64,000 nt of DNA from DATFDN01 sp963762525 (GTDB lineage Bacteria > Pseudomonadota > Alphaproteobacteria > Acetobacterales > Acetobacteraceae), in the NCBI GenBank assembly GCA_963762525.1, contig CAVXKT010000003.1:186001-250000 (forward strand). Direction: 5' to 3'. The notes under the pieces are model-generated. The model did no database searches, was not told the origin of the DNA, and was given only the letters and a program-made list of their open reading frames with translations. The translations under genes and the position numbers were made by a program. Shown here in pieces: positions 54,418-63,779 of the stretch (within the stretch, counting starts at the first letter, position 1; each line of letters opens with the position of its first letter).

Positions 54418-55612
54418 ATGCAAAACGCCCCGCTCGCCGGCCTGATCGTGCTCGACTTCGGCCAGATCTTCCAAGGGCCGTATTGCACCCTGCTGATGGC
54501 AAAGGCGGGTGCCGACGTGATCAAGATCGAGCCGCCGCACGGCGAGCCGCTGCGACGGCGGGCCGAGCCCGGCAAGTCGGCGATCTTCTCCTTCGCCATG
54601 TTGAACGCTAACAAGCGGGGCGCCACGCTCAACCTGAAATCGGCGCGCGGGCGCGAGTTGGTGTTCGCGATGGCGCGGCGTGCCGACGTTCTGCTGGAGA
54701 ATTTCTCGCCCGGAGTCATGGACGGACTCGGCGTCGGATATGCGGCGCTGGCGGCGGTCAATCCGCGGCTGATCTACGCCACCGGATCGGGTTTCGGCAT
54801 CACCGGGCCGGATCGCGACAACCTCGCGATGGACTTCACCATCCAGGCGGCGTCGGGGATCATGAGCGTCACCGGCGCCCCCGACGGGCCGCCGATGAAG
54901 GCCGCGCCGACCCTGGTGGACATGATGGGCGGCATTCACCTCTACGCCGCCATTATGACCGCGCTGTTCGAGCGCACCGTCACCGGAGCCGGGCGGCTGG
55001 TCGAGGTGGCGATGCAGGAGGCGGTCTATCCCTCGCTCGCCTCGCCGATGGAATACTACGTGCGGACCGGGAAGGTGCCGCCGCGCGCCGGCAACCGGCA
55101 GGCGGCGCTGAGCAGCGCGCCCTACAACGCCTACCCGGCGCGCGACGGCTGGGTGGCGATCCATGTCGTGACCGAGCAGCATTTCCAAAACTTGCTGAAG
55201 GCGATGGGGCGGAGCGATCTCGCCGACGATCCGCGATTCGTGACCAATCCCGCCCGGGTCGCGCATATGGAGGCGACCGATGCGCTGGTGGCCGGCTGGA
55301 CGCGAACCCTGCCCAAGCAGGACATAGCCGCCGCCTGCAAGCGCCATCGCGTTCCCTGCGCGCCGGTGCGCGACGTCGCCGAGGTGATGGGCGATGCGCA
55401 TATGCATGAACGCGGCTTCCTCGAACGGGTGAGGCACCGCGAGTTCGGCGACGTGGTATTGCCGACGACGCCGTTGCGCGCTGCATGGAACCACGGTGGC
55501 GCCGAGCACGCCGAGCCCGCTGGTCGGCGAGCACAATGACGAGGTCTATGGTGGTTGGCTGGGGCTGTCGGCCGCCGAAATCGCCGGCTTGCGCGCGGAA
55601 GGAGTAATCTGA
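54418..55612 (+). CDS. Class III CoA-transferase (CaiB/BaiF family), frameshift near C-terminus
   Basis: About 397 residues from ATG 54418. LIVLDFGQIFQGPYCTLLMA, then KAGADVIKIEPP, is the family start; the active-site aspartate lies in LAMDFTIQAASGIMSVTG. An extra base near 55478 changes the last frame; the corrected end reads LHGTTVAPSTPSPLVGEHND and AEIAGLRAEGVI, and stops in TGATG overlapping the next gene. It moves CoA between carboxylic acids; partners are not specified. It probably acts with the racemase-like neighbour in branched or aromatic acid metabolism. Confidence 0.85.
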
Positions 55613-56751
55613 TGGCGGGCCCCCTCGAAGGCATTCGACTGATCGAGATAGCCGGCATCGGCCCCGGCCCGATGGCGGCGATGATGCTCGGCGATCTGGG
55701 CGCCGACATCATCCGCGTCGATCGGCTGCGGCCGACCGGCAACGAGCGCCTCAACGATCCGCGCTATCTCGTCCATCAGCGCAGCCGGCGCTCCATCGCG
55801 ATCGATCTGCGCCGGCCCGAGGGGGCCGAGCTGGTGCTGCGGCTGGCCGAACGCGCCGACGGGCTGATGGAACCGTTCCGCCCCGGCGTCGCCGAGCGGC
55901 TGGGCATCGGCCCCGATCGCTGCCTCGCCCGCAACCCGCGTTTGGTCTACGGGCGTATCACCGGCTGGGGGCAGGAGGGGCCGCTCGCCAAGGCCGCCGG
56001 TCACGACATCAACTACATCGCGCTCGCCGGCGCGCTGGGCGCGATCGGCACGCCGGAGCGTCCCGTCCCGCCGCTCAACCTGATCGGCGATTATGGCGGC
56101 GGCGGGATGCTGCTCGCGTTCGGCATGCTCGCCGGCTTGTTGGAGGCGTCGCGGTCGGGCAGCGGGCAGGTGATCGATGCGGCGATGGTGGACGGCACGG
56201 CGCTGCTGATGGGCATGGCGTATGGGATGCACGCGGCCGGCACATGGAGCGACCGGCGAGGCGAGAACGCGCTGGACGGCGGCGCGCCGTATTACAACGT
56301 GTTCGAGACCGCCGATCGGCAGCATGTGTGCATCGGCTCCATCGAGCCGCAATTCTACGCGCTGCTGCTGCAGAAGCTCGAACTTTCGGCCGCCGAAATG
56401 CCGGCGCAGAACGACCGCGCCTTGTGGCCGGCGATGCACGAGCGGTTCGCGGCGCTGTTTCGCCGCCGCACGCGCGCCGAATGGTGCGCGCTGATGGAGG
56501 GCACCGATGTGTGCTTCGCCCCGGTGCTGTCGATGACCGAGGCACAGGCGCATCCGCACAACCGCGCGCGCGGTGCCTTCATCGACATCGGCGGCGCGCC
56601 GCAGCCGGCCCCGGCGCCGCGCTTTTCGCGCACGCCGCCCGCGGCCCGCGTCGCTCCCGACCGGGGCGAGCACACCGAACAGGTGCTGCGGGAGGCGGGG
56701 CTTGGCGACGCCGAACGCGAAGCCCTGCGCGCGGCCGGAGTGGTCCTTTGA
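55612..56751 (+). CDS. Alpha-methylacyl-CoA racemase-like (class III CoA-transferase family)
   Basis: 379 residues from ATG 55612. GIRLIEIAGIGPGPMAAMML, then GDLGADIIRVDR; the His/Asp catalytic pair region is AKAAGHDINYIALAGALGAI, with IDAAMVDGTALL downstream. These match alpha-methylacyl-CoA racemases, which epimerise 2-methyl-branched acyl-CoA thioesters. It overlaps the upstream CoA-transferase and ends one base before epmB. Intact. Confidence 0.87.
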   Translation: MAGPLEGIRLIEIAGIGPGPMAAMMLGDLGADIIRVDRLRPTGNERLNDPRYLVHQRSRRSIAIDLRRPEGAELVLRLAERADGLMEPFRPGVAERLGIGPDRCLARNPRLVYGRITGWGQEGPLAKAAGHDINYIALAGALGAIGTPERPVPPLNLIGDYGGGGMLLAFGMLAGLLEASRSGSGQVIDAAMVDGTALLMGMAYGMHAAGTWSDRRGENALDGGAPYYNVFETADRQHVCIGSIEPQFYALLLQKLELSAAEMPAQNDRALWPAMHERFAALFRRRTRAEWCALMEGTDVCFAPVLSMTEAQAHPHNRARGAFIDIGGAPQPAPAPRFSRTPPAARVAPDRGEHTEQVLREAGLGDAEREALRAAGVVL

Positions 56752-56752
56752 A

Positions 56753-57793
56753 GTGTCGTTGACGGCGCCCGATACATTGCGCAGCGCCGACGACCTGCTC
56801 GCCGCCGGTCTGATCTCTCCCGCGCGCCGGGACGCGATCGCCGCGCTGGAGCGGCGCTATGCCGTCGCCATCCCGTCCGCGCTGCTGGGCCTGATCGGCG
56901 ATGCCGACGATCCGATCGGGCGGCAATTCGTCCCGCATCCGGATGAATTGCGGACCGCCGCGCACGAGCGCACCGATCCGATCGGCGACGAGGCGCTGTC
57001 GCCGGTGAAGGGGATCGTGCATCGCTATCCCGATCGCGCGCTGCTGAAGCCGCTGCTGATTTGCCCCGTCTATTGCCGCTTCTGCTTTCGTCGCGAGCAT
57101 GTGGGCCCGGGAGGCGGCCTGCTGAGCCCGGCGGAGCTGGAGGCGGCCTATGCGTGGCTCGCCGCCCGGCCGGCGATCCGCGAGGTGATTCTCACCGGCG
57201 GCGATCCGCTCATGCTCTCGCCCCGGCGGCTGGCCGCCATCGTCACCGCGCTGTCCGCGATCCCGCATGTCGAGGTGATCCGCATCCACAGCCGGGTGCC
57301 GATGGCCGATCCGGCGATGATCACACCCGCCCTCGTCGATTCCATGCGGACCGATCGGGCGATGTGGCTGGTGCTGCATGCCAACCATGCGCGCGAACTC
57401 ACCACGGCGGCGCGCGCCGCGGTGCGCCTCGTGCAAGGGGCCGCGATCCCGGTGCTCGGCCAGTCGGTGCTGCTGCGCGGCGTCAACGACAGCGTCGCGG
57501 CGCTGGAGGCGCTGTTTCGGGCCATGATCGGCGCTCGGGTAAAGCCCTATTACCTGCACCAGCTCGATCCGGCGCCCGGGACGGCGCGCTTCCACGTGCC
57601 GATTGCCGAGGGAAGGCGGCTGCTCGCGGCGCTTCGCGGCCGGCTGTCGGGTACGGCGCTGCCCACCTATGTGCTCGATATTCCCGGCGGGCACGGCAAG
57701 GTGCCGGTCGGCCCGACCTGGCTCGAGGCGGAAGGGGTGCGCGATCCTGCCGGGCGGGTCCACGCGCTTGCCCCGGGGGAGGGGCGCGCGTAG
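56753..57793 (+). CDS. epmB: EF-P beta-lysylation protein EpmB / lysine 2,3-aminomutase-like radical SAM enzyme
   Basis: 346 residues from a GTG at 56753, one base after the racemase stop. The radical-SAM cluster motif is CPVYCRFCFR (C-x3-C-x2-C). The PLP lysine is expected in the C-terminal LPTYVLDIPGGHGKVPVGP. Its position 36 bp upstream of efp argues for EpmB, which isomerises lysine to (R)-beta-lysine for EF-P modification, rather than catabolic KamA, which is usually longer. No epmA is in the window. Confidence 0.87.
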   Translation: MSLTAPDTLRSADDLLAAGLISPARRDAIAALERRYAVAIPSALLGLIGDADDPIGRQFVPHPDELRTAAHERTDPIGDEALSPVKGIVHRYPDRALLKPLLICPVYCRFCFRREHVGPGGGLLSPAELEAAYAWLAARPAIREVILTGGDPLMLSPRRLAAIVTALSAIPHVEVIRIHSRVPMADPAMITPALVDSMRTDRAMWLVLHANHARELTTAARAAVRLVQGAAIPVLGQSVLLRGVNDSVAALEALFRAMIGARVKPYYLHQLDPAPGTARFHVPIAEGRRLLAALRGRLSGTALPTYVLDIPGGHGKVPVGPTWLEAEGVRDPAGRVHALAPGEGRA

Positions 57794-57829
57794 AAGCCCG
57801 GCTTCCCCGCCGATTTGAGACGAGCGACC

Positions 57830-58396
57830 ATGAAGCAGCAGGCGAACCTCATCCGCGCCGGACAGGTGATCGAGCACGAGGGCCGGCGCTGGACGGTGCT
57901 GAAGCAGCAGATCATCACGCCCGGCAAGGGCGGCGCCTTCATCCAGGTGGAGATGCGCGACCTCAAGAGCGGCAACAAGACCAACGAACGCTGGCGCACC
58001 GCCGACACCGTCGAACGGCTGATGACCGACAACAAGGATTACACATACTCCTACACCGAGGGCGACAACATCGTCCTCATGGACCCCGAGAGTTTCGAGC
58101 AGGTGCATGTCCCGCTGGCGATTCTGGGGGACGCGGCGCCGTTTCTGCAAGACAACATGAGCCTCACCCTCGATCTGGTGGAGGGCGAACCCGTGGGCGC
58201 GCATTTGCCGGCCAGCGTCGTTCTGGAGGTGGTCGAAGCGGACCCGGTGGTGAAGGGACAGACCGCCGCCTCCTCCTACAAGCCGGCGAAACTCTCGAAC
58301 GGCGTCAAGACCTCGGTTCCGCCCTTCATCGAGAAGGGCGAGCGGGTGGTGGTGCGCACCGACGACGGCAGCTATGTCGAGCGGGCGAAGGGCTGA
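57830..58396 (+). CDS. efp: Translation elongation factor P
   Basis: 188 residues, standard length. The loop tip TPGKGGAF places the modifiable residue at Lys33, equivalent to E. coli Lys34, so beta-lysylation is possible. KOW-like N-domain and two OB domains follow (ERLMTDNKDYTYSYTEGDNI, then TAASSYKPAKLSNGVKTSVP). EF-P relieves ribosome stalling at polyproline. The window itself encodes proline-rich proteins, such as the OmpA-like gene at 59.3 kb, that would need it. Confidence 0.96.
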   Translation: MKQQANLIRAGQVIEHEGRRWTVLKQQIITPGKGGAFIQVEMRDLKSGNKTNERWRTADTVERLMTDNKDYTYSYTEGDNIVLMDPESFEQVHVPLAILGDAAPFLQDNMSLTLDLVEGEPVGAHLPASVVLEVVEADPVVKGQTAASSYKPAKLSNGVKTSVPPFIEKGERVVVRTDDGSYVERAKG

Positions 58397-58399
58397 GGC

Positions 58400-59239
58400 T
58401 TGGCGCCGCGCCTTTCGCCGCATCTGACCGTGATGGCCAACGCCGCCCACAAGGCCGCCAAGCGGTTGCTGCGCGACTTCAGCGAGGTCGAGCAGTTGCA
58501 GGTGAGCGTGAAGGGACCGTCCGACTTCGTCAGCCAGGCCGACATTCGCGCCGAGGAGATGCTGCGCGAGGAGCTGAACCGCGCCCGCCCCGGCTATGCC
58601 TTCGTCATGGAGGAATCCGGACCCTCGGGCGCCGACAACTGGGCGTGGCGCTGGATCGTCGATCCGCTCGACGGCACCACCAATTTCCTGCACGGCATCC
58701 CGCACTGGGCGATCAGCATCGGACTTGAGAAACGGCTGCCGGACGGGGGCAGCGAGGCGCAAGCGGGGCTGATCTACGCGCCGGTGGTCGACGAGATGTT
58801 CTGGGCCGACAAGGGCGGCGGCGCCTTCCTGAACGATCGGCGGCTCCGCGTCTCCGCCCGGCGTGAGATGGCCGATGCGCTGTTTGCCACCGGCATCCCC
58901 TTCGCCGCCGTGGCGCCCGCCCGTCGGATGGCGTTCTCGCGCACCCTGGCGCCGCTGATGCCGCGCATCGCCGGCATCCGTCGGTTCGGTGCCGCGGCGC
59001 TCGATCTCGCCTGGGTGGCTGCGGGGCGATATGACGGATATTGGGAGCTGGGGCTGAAGCCCTGGGACATGGCCGCCGGCCTGCTGGTGGTGCGCGAGGC
59101 CGGGGGATACGCCACCACGCCGACGGGCGACGACCCGCGCGAGTCGGGCGACGTGGTGGCCGCCAACCCGCATCTCCATGCGGCACTGCGTGAGGCGGTT
59201 GCGGAAGGGATGGCGCCCCGCCCGGTCGAGGCGCGATGA
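58400..59239 (+). CDS. suhB: Inositol monophosphatase family protein (SuhB-like)
   Basis: 279 residues from a TTG at 58400; ATG 58433 is a shorter alternative. Metal-binding motifs: VMEESGPSG, WIVDPLDGTTNFLHGIPHW and WELGLKPWDMAAGLLVVREA. It dephosphorylates inositol phosphates and in E. coli SuhB also acts in rRNA antitermination. It follows efp by 3 bp and is probably in the same operon. Confidence 0.92.
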   Translation: MAPRLSPHLTVMANAAHKAAKRLLRDFSEVEQLQVSVKGPSDFVSQADIRAEEMLREELNRARPGYAFVMEESGPSGADNWAWRWIVDPLDGTTNFLHGIPHWAISIGLEKRLPDGGSEAQAGLIYAPVVDEMFWADKGGGAFLNDRRLRVSARREMADALFATGIPFAAVAPARRMAFSRTLAPLMPRIAGIRRFGAAALDLAWVAAGRYDGYWELGLKPWDMAAGLLVVREAGGYATTPTGDDPRESGDVVAANPHLHAALREAVAEGMAPRPVEAR

Positions 59240-59285
59240 CAGAATCGTTTGCACGACGCGACGCTTCGGCGCTTACCTGCGCGTG

Positions 59286-60140
59286 ATGCGTGATATTATG
59301 GCCTGTTCCGCTGCGGCGTTGCTCGGCCTGTTCGCCGAGTGGCCGGCGGTCGCGCAGGTGACTTTGGATATGCACGCCTTGGATGCGCTGCCGGCGGAGC
59401 CGGCGCACCATGCCCGACCGCTGGCGCGGCGGCCAACGATGCACCGGATTCCGAGGGCGACGGCGTCGCGCCCGCCTGCCGCCACAGTCGCCAAGGAGCC
59501 GGGCCAGCCGATGCCGACCGTGGCCGCCGTCGCACCGCCGCCCGCCACGGTGACGCCGTTGCCTGTCCCTGCGCCGGCCCCCGCGCTGGCGCCTCCGCCC
59601 GCGTCGGCCGCACCGGCCGCACCGGCAAATCTCGCCGCGGCTCCGCCGCCGCCCGCCGCGACCGCATCGCCTGCGCCATCGGCGCCGGCGCCCCGCTCCT
59701 CCGTCCCGGTCGCCACGCTGCCCCCGGCCGCCGCGCCCCCGGCGCCGGCGCCGGCCGCGATTGCGGCGACCGCCACGCCGGCACCGGCGCGGACGCTGAG
59801 CGTGCGGTTCGCCGCCGATCAGGCCGCGCTCACCGCGGCCGAGACGGGCGCCGTGACCGGGCTGGCGCACGAAACGCCGAAATCCGACACCACGACCTAT
59901 GAGATCGCCGCCTACGCGCCGGCATCGGGCGGCGACGCCTCCGCCGCGCGGCGGCTGTCGCTGGCGCGCGCGCTGGCGGTGCGCACGGCCCTGGTGGCGG
60001 CCGGAATCCCCGCCGCCAGCATCTACATGCGGGCGCTCGGCGCGCCCACCGCCGCTCAGGCGGGCGCGGCCGAGAGCGCCGTCATCACCGTTCTGGGCGC
60101 CAACGGCGCCACCGCGCCGCAGCAGGGCAAGCCACCATGA
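59286..60140 (+). CDS. Pro/Ala-rich exported protein with OmpA-like C-terminal domain
   Basis: About 284 residues from ATG 59286 (a second ATG lies at 59298). A signal peptide (MACSAAALLGLFAEWPAVAQ) is followed by a 130-residue linker made mostly of Pro and Ala, then an OmpA-like fold (LSVRFAADQAALTAAETGAV; AARRLSLARALAVRTALVAA; GIPAASIYMRALGAPTA). The usual peptidoglycan-binding Asp/Arg are only partly clear. The linker could span the periplasm. It overlaps the MotA-like gene (ATGA), so it likely belongs to the same envelope complex. Confidence 0.72.
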   Translation: MRDIMACSAAALLGLFAEWPAVAQVTLDMHALDALPAEPAHHARPLARRPTMHRIPRATASRPPAATVAKEPGQPMPTVAAVAPPPATVTPLPVPAPAPALAPPPASAAPAAPANLAAAPPPPAATASPAPSAPAPRSSVPVATLPPAAAPPAPAPAAIAATATPAPARTLSVRFAADQAALTAAETGAVTGLAHETPKSDTTTYEIAAYAPASGGDASAARRLSLARALAVRTALVAAGIPAASIYMRALGAPTAAQAGAAESAVITVLGANGATAPQQGKPP

Positions 60141-61286
60141 CCCGCCCCACGCTCTATCTCATCCGCATGTTGGTGTTCCTGGTCATCGGTACTCGGGATC
60201 GCCGTCTGGTTGTCGGCGCCGTTGCGGCTGATCTTCCTCAGCAACCCGGAGCTGAACGCGCTCATTCTGTTCATCCTGGTGGTCGGGATCGCCTGGACGA
60301 TGCGCCAGGTCATTCGCCTCGGCCCCGAGGTCGCCTGGGTGGAGGCCTATCAGCGGCCACGCCAGCGCCCGGTCGCGGTGCCGGCGCCCAAGCTCCTGGC
60401 GCCGATGGCCAGCATGCTGGCCGCGCGCGACAGCGGCCGTGGCGGGCAGGCGCGCGTCACCCTTTCGACCGCCGCCACCCGCAGCCTGCTCGATTCGATC
60501 GGCTCGCGCCTCGACGAGAGCCGCGAGTTGGCGCGCTACATGACCGGGCTGCTGATCTTTCTCGGCCTGCTCGGCACCTTCTGGGGCTTGCTGCGCACCA
60601 TCGGCGGCGTCTCCGGCGTGATCCAGAACATGACCATCGGATCAAGCGACGTCGGGCAATTGTTCGATCAGCTCAAGGCCGGACTGGCGCAGCCGTTGAG
60701 CGGGATGGGAATCGCCTTCTCCGCCAGTCTGTTCGGCCTTTCGGCGGCGCTGGTGCTCGGCTTCCTCGACCTCACCGCCGCGCAGGCGCAGAATCGGTTC
60801 TTCAATGAATTGGAGGAGTGGCTGGCCGGCCTCACCCGCCTCTCCTCCGGGGCGCTCGCCGACGGCGAGGGCTCGGTGCCCGTCTATGTGCAGGCGCTGC
60901 TGGAGCAGACGGCCGAGAATATGGAGGGGCTGCAGAACCTTCTGGTGCGTGGCGATGATCGCAATGCGCAATCGAGTCAGGCCGTGCTCGCACTCACCGA
61001 GCGGATGGCGGCGCTAAGCGACACCATGCGCGCGAGCCAGCAGCTCATGTTGCGCATCGGCGAGGCGCAGGCGGCGCTTGCCCCGGCACTGACGCGGCTT
61101 GCCGAATTGCGCGGGGAGGCGGGCATGGACGAGGTCTCGCGCGCGCATCTGCGCAATATCGACCTGCATCTGCAACGGCTGCTCGCCGAGAGCGAGCAGG
61201 GCCGGGCGCAGAGCACCGCCGAGCTGCGGAGCGAACTGCGCGTGCTGACGCGAACGCTTGCCGCACGCGCCGAGGAGCGAAGCTGA
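60137..61286 (+). CDS. MotA/TolQ/ExbB-like proton-channel family protein, one frameshift
   Basis: About 382 residues from ATG 60137 (overlapping the upstream stop). An extra base near 60192 splits LIRMLVFLVIG from LGIAVWLSAPLRLIFLS. Membrane helices: the N-terminal one, LNALILFILVVGIAWTMRQ, LLIFLGLLGTFWGLLRTIGG and MGIAFSASLFGLSAALVLGF, the last two being the TM3/TM4 signature of MotA/ExbB. A 150-residue C-terminal cytoplasmic helix follows. No flagellar genes are nearby, so it is a stator-like channel of unknown output. Confidence 0.8.
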
Positions 61287-62618
61287 TGGCACTGGGGCCA
61301 CGCCGGCGCGCCGCCGCCGGGGGCGGCGCGGACGCGTGGCCCGGCTACGTGGACGCGCTTTCCACGCTGCTGATGGTGGTGATCTTCGTGCTGCTGGTGT
61401 TTGTGCTGGCGCAGGGATTCCTCTCCTTCGCGCTGAGCGGTCGCAGCAAGGAGCTGGACGCCGTCAGCCGCAAGCTCGCCGATGTCGGCAAGATGCTGTC
61501 GCTCGAACAAACCCACTCGCAAAGCCTCGAGAGATCGGTCTCGCAGCTCACCAGCTCACTCACCGCCGCCAGCAACGAGCGGACCGGGCTGAACGCACGA
61601 ATCGCCGATCTCGGCAAGCAATTGGCCGATCTGAACGCCGCCCGCCAGACGCTGCAGGGCCAGCTTGGCGCCTCCGAGCAGGGACGGCAGACGAGCGAAG
61701 CGCAGCTTGCCGATGCGCGGCAGCGGCTGGAGGACATGAAGAAGGAGGCGGCGGCGCTGAACCGCACCGTCACCGCCGACCGCGCGACCATCCAGGCGCG
61801 GCTCGATGATCTCGCCAAGATGGCCGAGGAGGCGCGGGCATTGACGGCGCTGCGCGACCAGCTCGAGGGCCAGGCGCAGGAAGCGGCGGCGCGCGCGATG
61901 TCCGAAGCCGACCGACGCCGCGCCGTGCAGGCGCAGCTTGAGGAGGAGAAGAAGCTCGGCAGCAGCGCCACGGCGCAGATCGCGTTGCTCAATCAGGAAG
62001 TCGATCAGCTCAAGGCGCAGCTCGGGCAGGTGGCGCAAGCGCTCGAGCTGGCCAAAACCACCGGGCAACAGAAGGATCAGCAGATCGCCAATCTGGGCCA
62101 GCAGCTCAATGTGGCGCTGGCCGCCAAGGTGCAGGAGCTGCAAACCTATCGCAGCGACTTCTTCGGCACCCTGCGCAAGGTGCTCGCCGACGAGCCGGGC
62201 ATCGAAGTGGTCGGCGACCGCTTCGTGATGCAGAGCGATGTGCTGTTCGGCGTCGGCAGCGCCGAGCTGTCGGCCGACGGCGCCGTGCAGATGAGCAAGA
62301 TCGCCGAGACCATGAAGCATATCGCCGCGAAGATTCCGCCCGGGATCATCTGGGTGCTGGACGTGGACGGCTATGCTGACCGCCAGCCCGTGACCGGCGG
62401 GCGGTTCACGTCGAACTGGGAGTTGTCGGCGGCGCGCGCGATCAGCGTCGTCGAGTTGCTGGTGCGCGAGGGCGTCCCGTCCGACCATCTCTCGGCCACC
62501 GGATTCGGCGAAAACCACCCGCTCGAACTCGACCGACACGCCGGAGGCGTATGCCAAGAACCGCCGGATCGAGCTGCGGCTGACCGACTACAACCGGACC
62601 AGAGGCGGCGGCGGCTAA
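61286..62618 (+). CDS. MotB-like protein: TM plug, long coiled coil, OmpA domain; one frameshift
   Basis: About 443 residues. A MotB-type N-terminal helix (WPGYVDALSTLLMVVIFVLL) includes an aspartate at the usual proton-binding position. It is followed by about 230 residues of coiled coil (SLERSVSQLTSSLTAASNER, ARQTLQGQLGASEQGRQTSE, LNQEVDQLKAQLGQVAQALE) and a C-terminal OmpA/peptidoglycan-binding domain (WVLDVDGYADRQPV, LSATGFGENHPLN). An extra base near 62524 hides the true end, KNRRIELRLTDYN, which stops at 62618. The start overlaps the MotA-like stop (TGATG). Likely couples a proton channel to peptidoglycan. Confidence 0.82.
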
Positions 62619-62626
62619 GGCGGCAC

Positions 62627-63115
62627 TCAGCGCACCTGCGGGGCGCCGGTCGTGTTCGTGTTGTTGTTGTTGAGCCCGGGGTTGAAGCGGCCGATATTGC
62701 CGAACAGCTGCTGCAGCATCGAGGTCTCGGTCCCCGGGGCGGGGGTGCTGCGGGCGACGATGCTCGCCGGCAGCGCGTCGGCCTGGTTCAGCTTCTGCAC
62801 ATTGCGCAGCACGCCGCCCTGATCGAAGTTGAGCTCGACCACATTCTGGCTCAGCACGCGTTGCGTGCCGGCGACCACGGGACGGGTCATCATCCCGACA
62901 TAAACCCAGGTGTTCTGGTCGAACGTGCCCTTGGCCGTCGGTGAGCCGAGCAGCGCCGTCGCATCCGCCTGCGTCGTCACCCCGGGGACGAGCTGGCGCA
63001 TTTGATCGGCATCGATGCGGTCACCGCGCGGCTGCGCCGGCGGCGCGAGCAGCGAGCAGCCGCCGAGCAGCAGGGCGCCGAGAAGGGGGGGTAAGGATCG
63101 AGACACCGGGATCAT
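62627..63115 (-). CDS. bamE: Outer membrane protein assembly factor BamE (SmpA/OmlA)
   Basis: 162 residues. Lipoprotein signal ending in LLGGC, lipid on Cys20. The SmpA fold is covered by QLVPGVTTQADATALLGSPT, FDQNTWVYVGMMTRP and VVELNFDQGGVLRNVQKLN. A flexible Asn-rich tail (GRFNPGLNNNNTNTTGA) follows. It is a component of the BAM complex inserting beta-barrel proteins. It is divergent from the bc1 chaperone gene. Confidence 0.9.
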   Translation of the reverse strand: MIPVSRSLPPLLGALLLGGCSLLAPPAQPRGDRIDADQMRQLVPGVTTQADATALLGSPTAKGTFDQNTWVYVGMMTRPVVAGTQRVLSQNVVELNFDQGGVLRNVQKLNQADALPASIVARSTPAPGTETSMLQQLFGNIGRFNPGLNNNNTNTTGAPQVR

Positions 63116-63239
63116 CCTGATTGCGGAAGCGATTCGCGCATTTTGCCGGAGCGCGGCGACGCGCTATGTGAAGCCGTTGTCACGGTGAACCGCGCAAGTC
63201 AATCAGGTTTCACCGCCATGATCGCGAAAGAGGGCGGCC

Positions 63240-63779
63240 ACGCTTCGATCCTTCCTCGCGCCGCGCCGTCGCCGCCACGAGCGGGTCGGCTTCGGGCTCT
63301 ATAACGCCGCCGTGGCCGCGGCGCGCGCGCCGTATCTCTATGCGGTGCTGGGCGCCCCGGACACGCTGGACGGACGCTTTGATCTGGTCGGGCTCCACGT
63401 CTTCCTGTTGATCGATCGGCTGCGCGACGCCCCGGACGTGGCGCAGGCGGTATTCGACGCCATGTTCAGCGACATGGACCAGAATTTGCGGGAAATGGGC
63501 GTGGGCGACCTGTCGGTGGGCCGCGAGGTGCGCGCGATGTGGGAGGCCCTGCACGGCCGCGCCGCCGTCTATGCGGCGGCGCTGGACGCGGGCGACGCGG
63601 CGGCGCTCGCCTCCGCCCTGACCCGCAACGTCTGGCGCGGCGGGGCGGCTCCCGCCGGTGCGGCTGAGGCGCTGGCGCGGCTCGCGCTGGCGCAGCGCGC
63701 GCACCTGGCCGGCCAGCCGCTCGCACGCCTGGCGGCGGGCGAGGTCATGTTTCTGCCGCCGGAACCGGCGGCGGCATGA
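63240..63779 (+). CDS. Ubiquinol-cytochrome c chaperone (CBP3-like)
   Basis: About 179 residues if counted from codon 63240, which reads ACG rather than ATG but has AGAGGG upstream and begins the conserved start (LRSFLAPRRRRHERVGFGLY). Without it, the first usable codon is GTG 63312, losing 24 conserved residues. The core AAVAAARAPYLYAVLGAPDT, LVGLHVFLLIDRLRD and FDAMFSDMDQNLREMGVGDL is diagnostic of the CBP3/UPF0174 family, which assists cytochrome bc1 assembly. It overlaps the DUF177 gene by ATGA. Confidence 0.83.
   Translation, partial: TLRSFLAPRRRRHERVGFGLYNAAVAAARAPYLYAVLGAPDTLDGRFDLVGLHVFLLIDRLRDAPDVAQAVFDAMFSDMDQNLREMGVGDLSVGREVRAMWEALHGRAAVYAAALDAGDAAALASALTRNVWRGGAAPAGAAEALARLALAQRAHLAGQPLARLAAGEVMFLPPEPAAA

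Noticed and set aside
56579..59254. 891-codon minus-strand frame opposite epmB, efp and suhB
   Set aside because: Three strong genes occupy the other strand; the frame is a shadow.
60137..62618. Zorya-type (ZorAB) defence system
   Set aside because: MotA- and MotB-like proteins are present, but no ZorC, ZorD or ZorE gene; neighbours are bamE and housekeeping genes.
232..62618. Programmed ribosomal frameshifting
   Set aside because: Breaks lack consistent slippery heptamers and occur in many unrelated genes, several per gene; sequence error explains them better.
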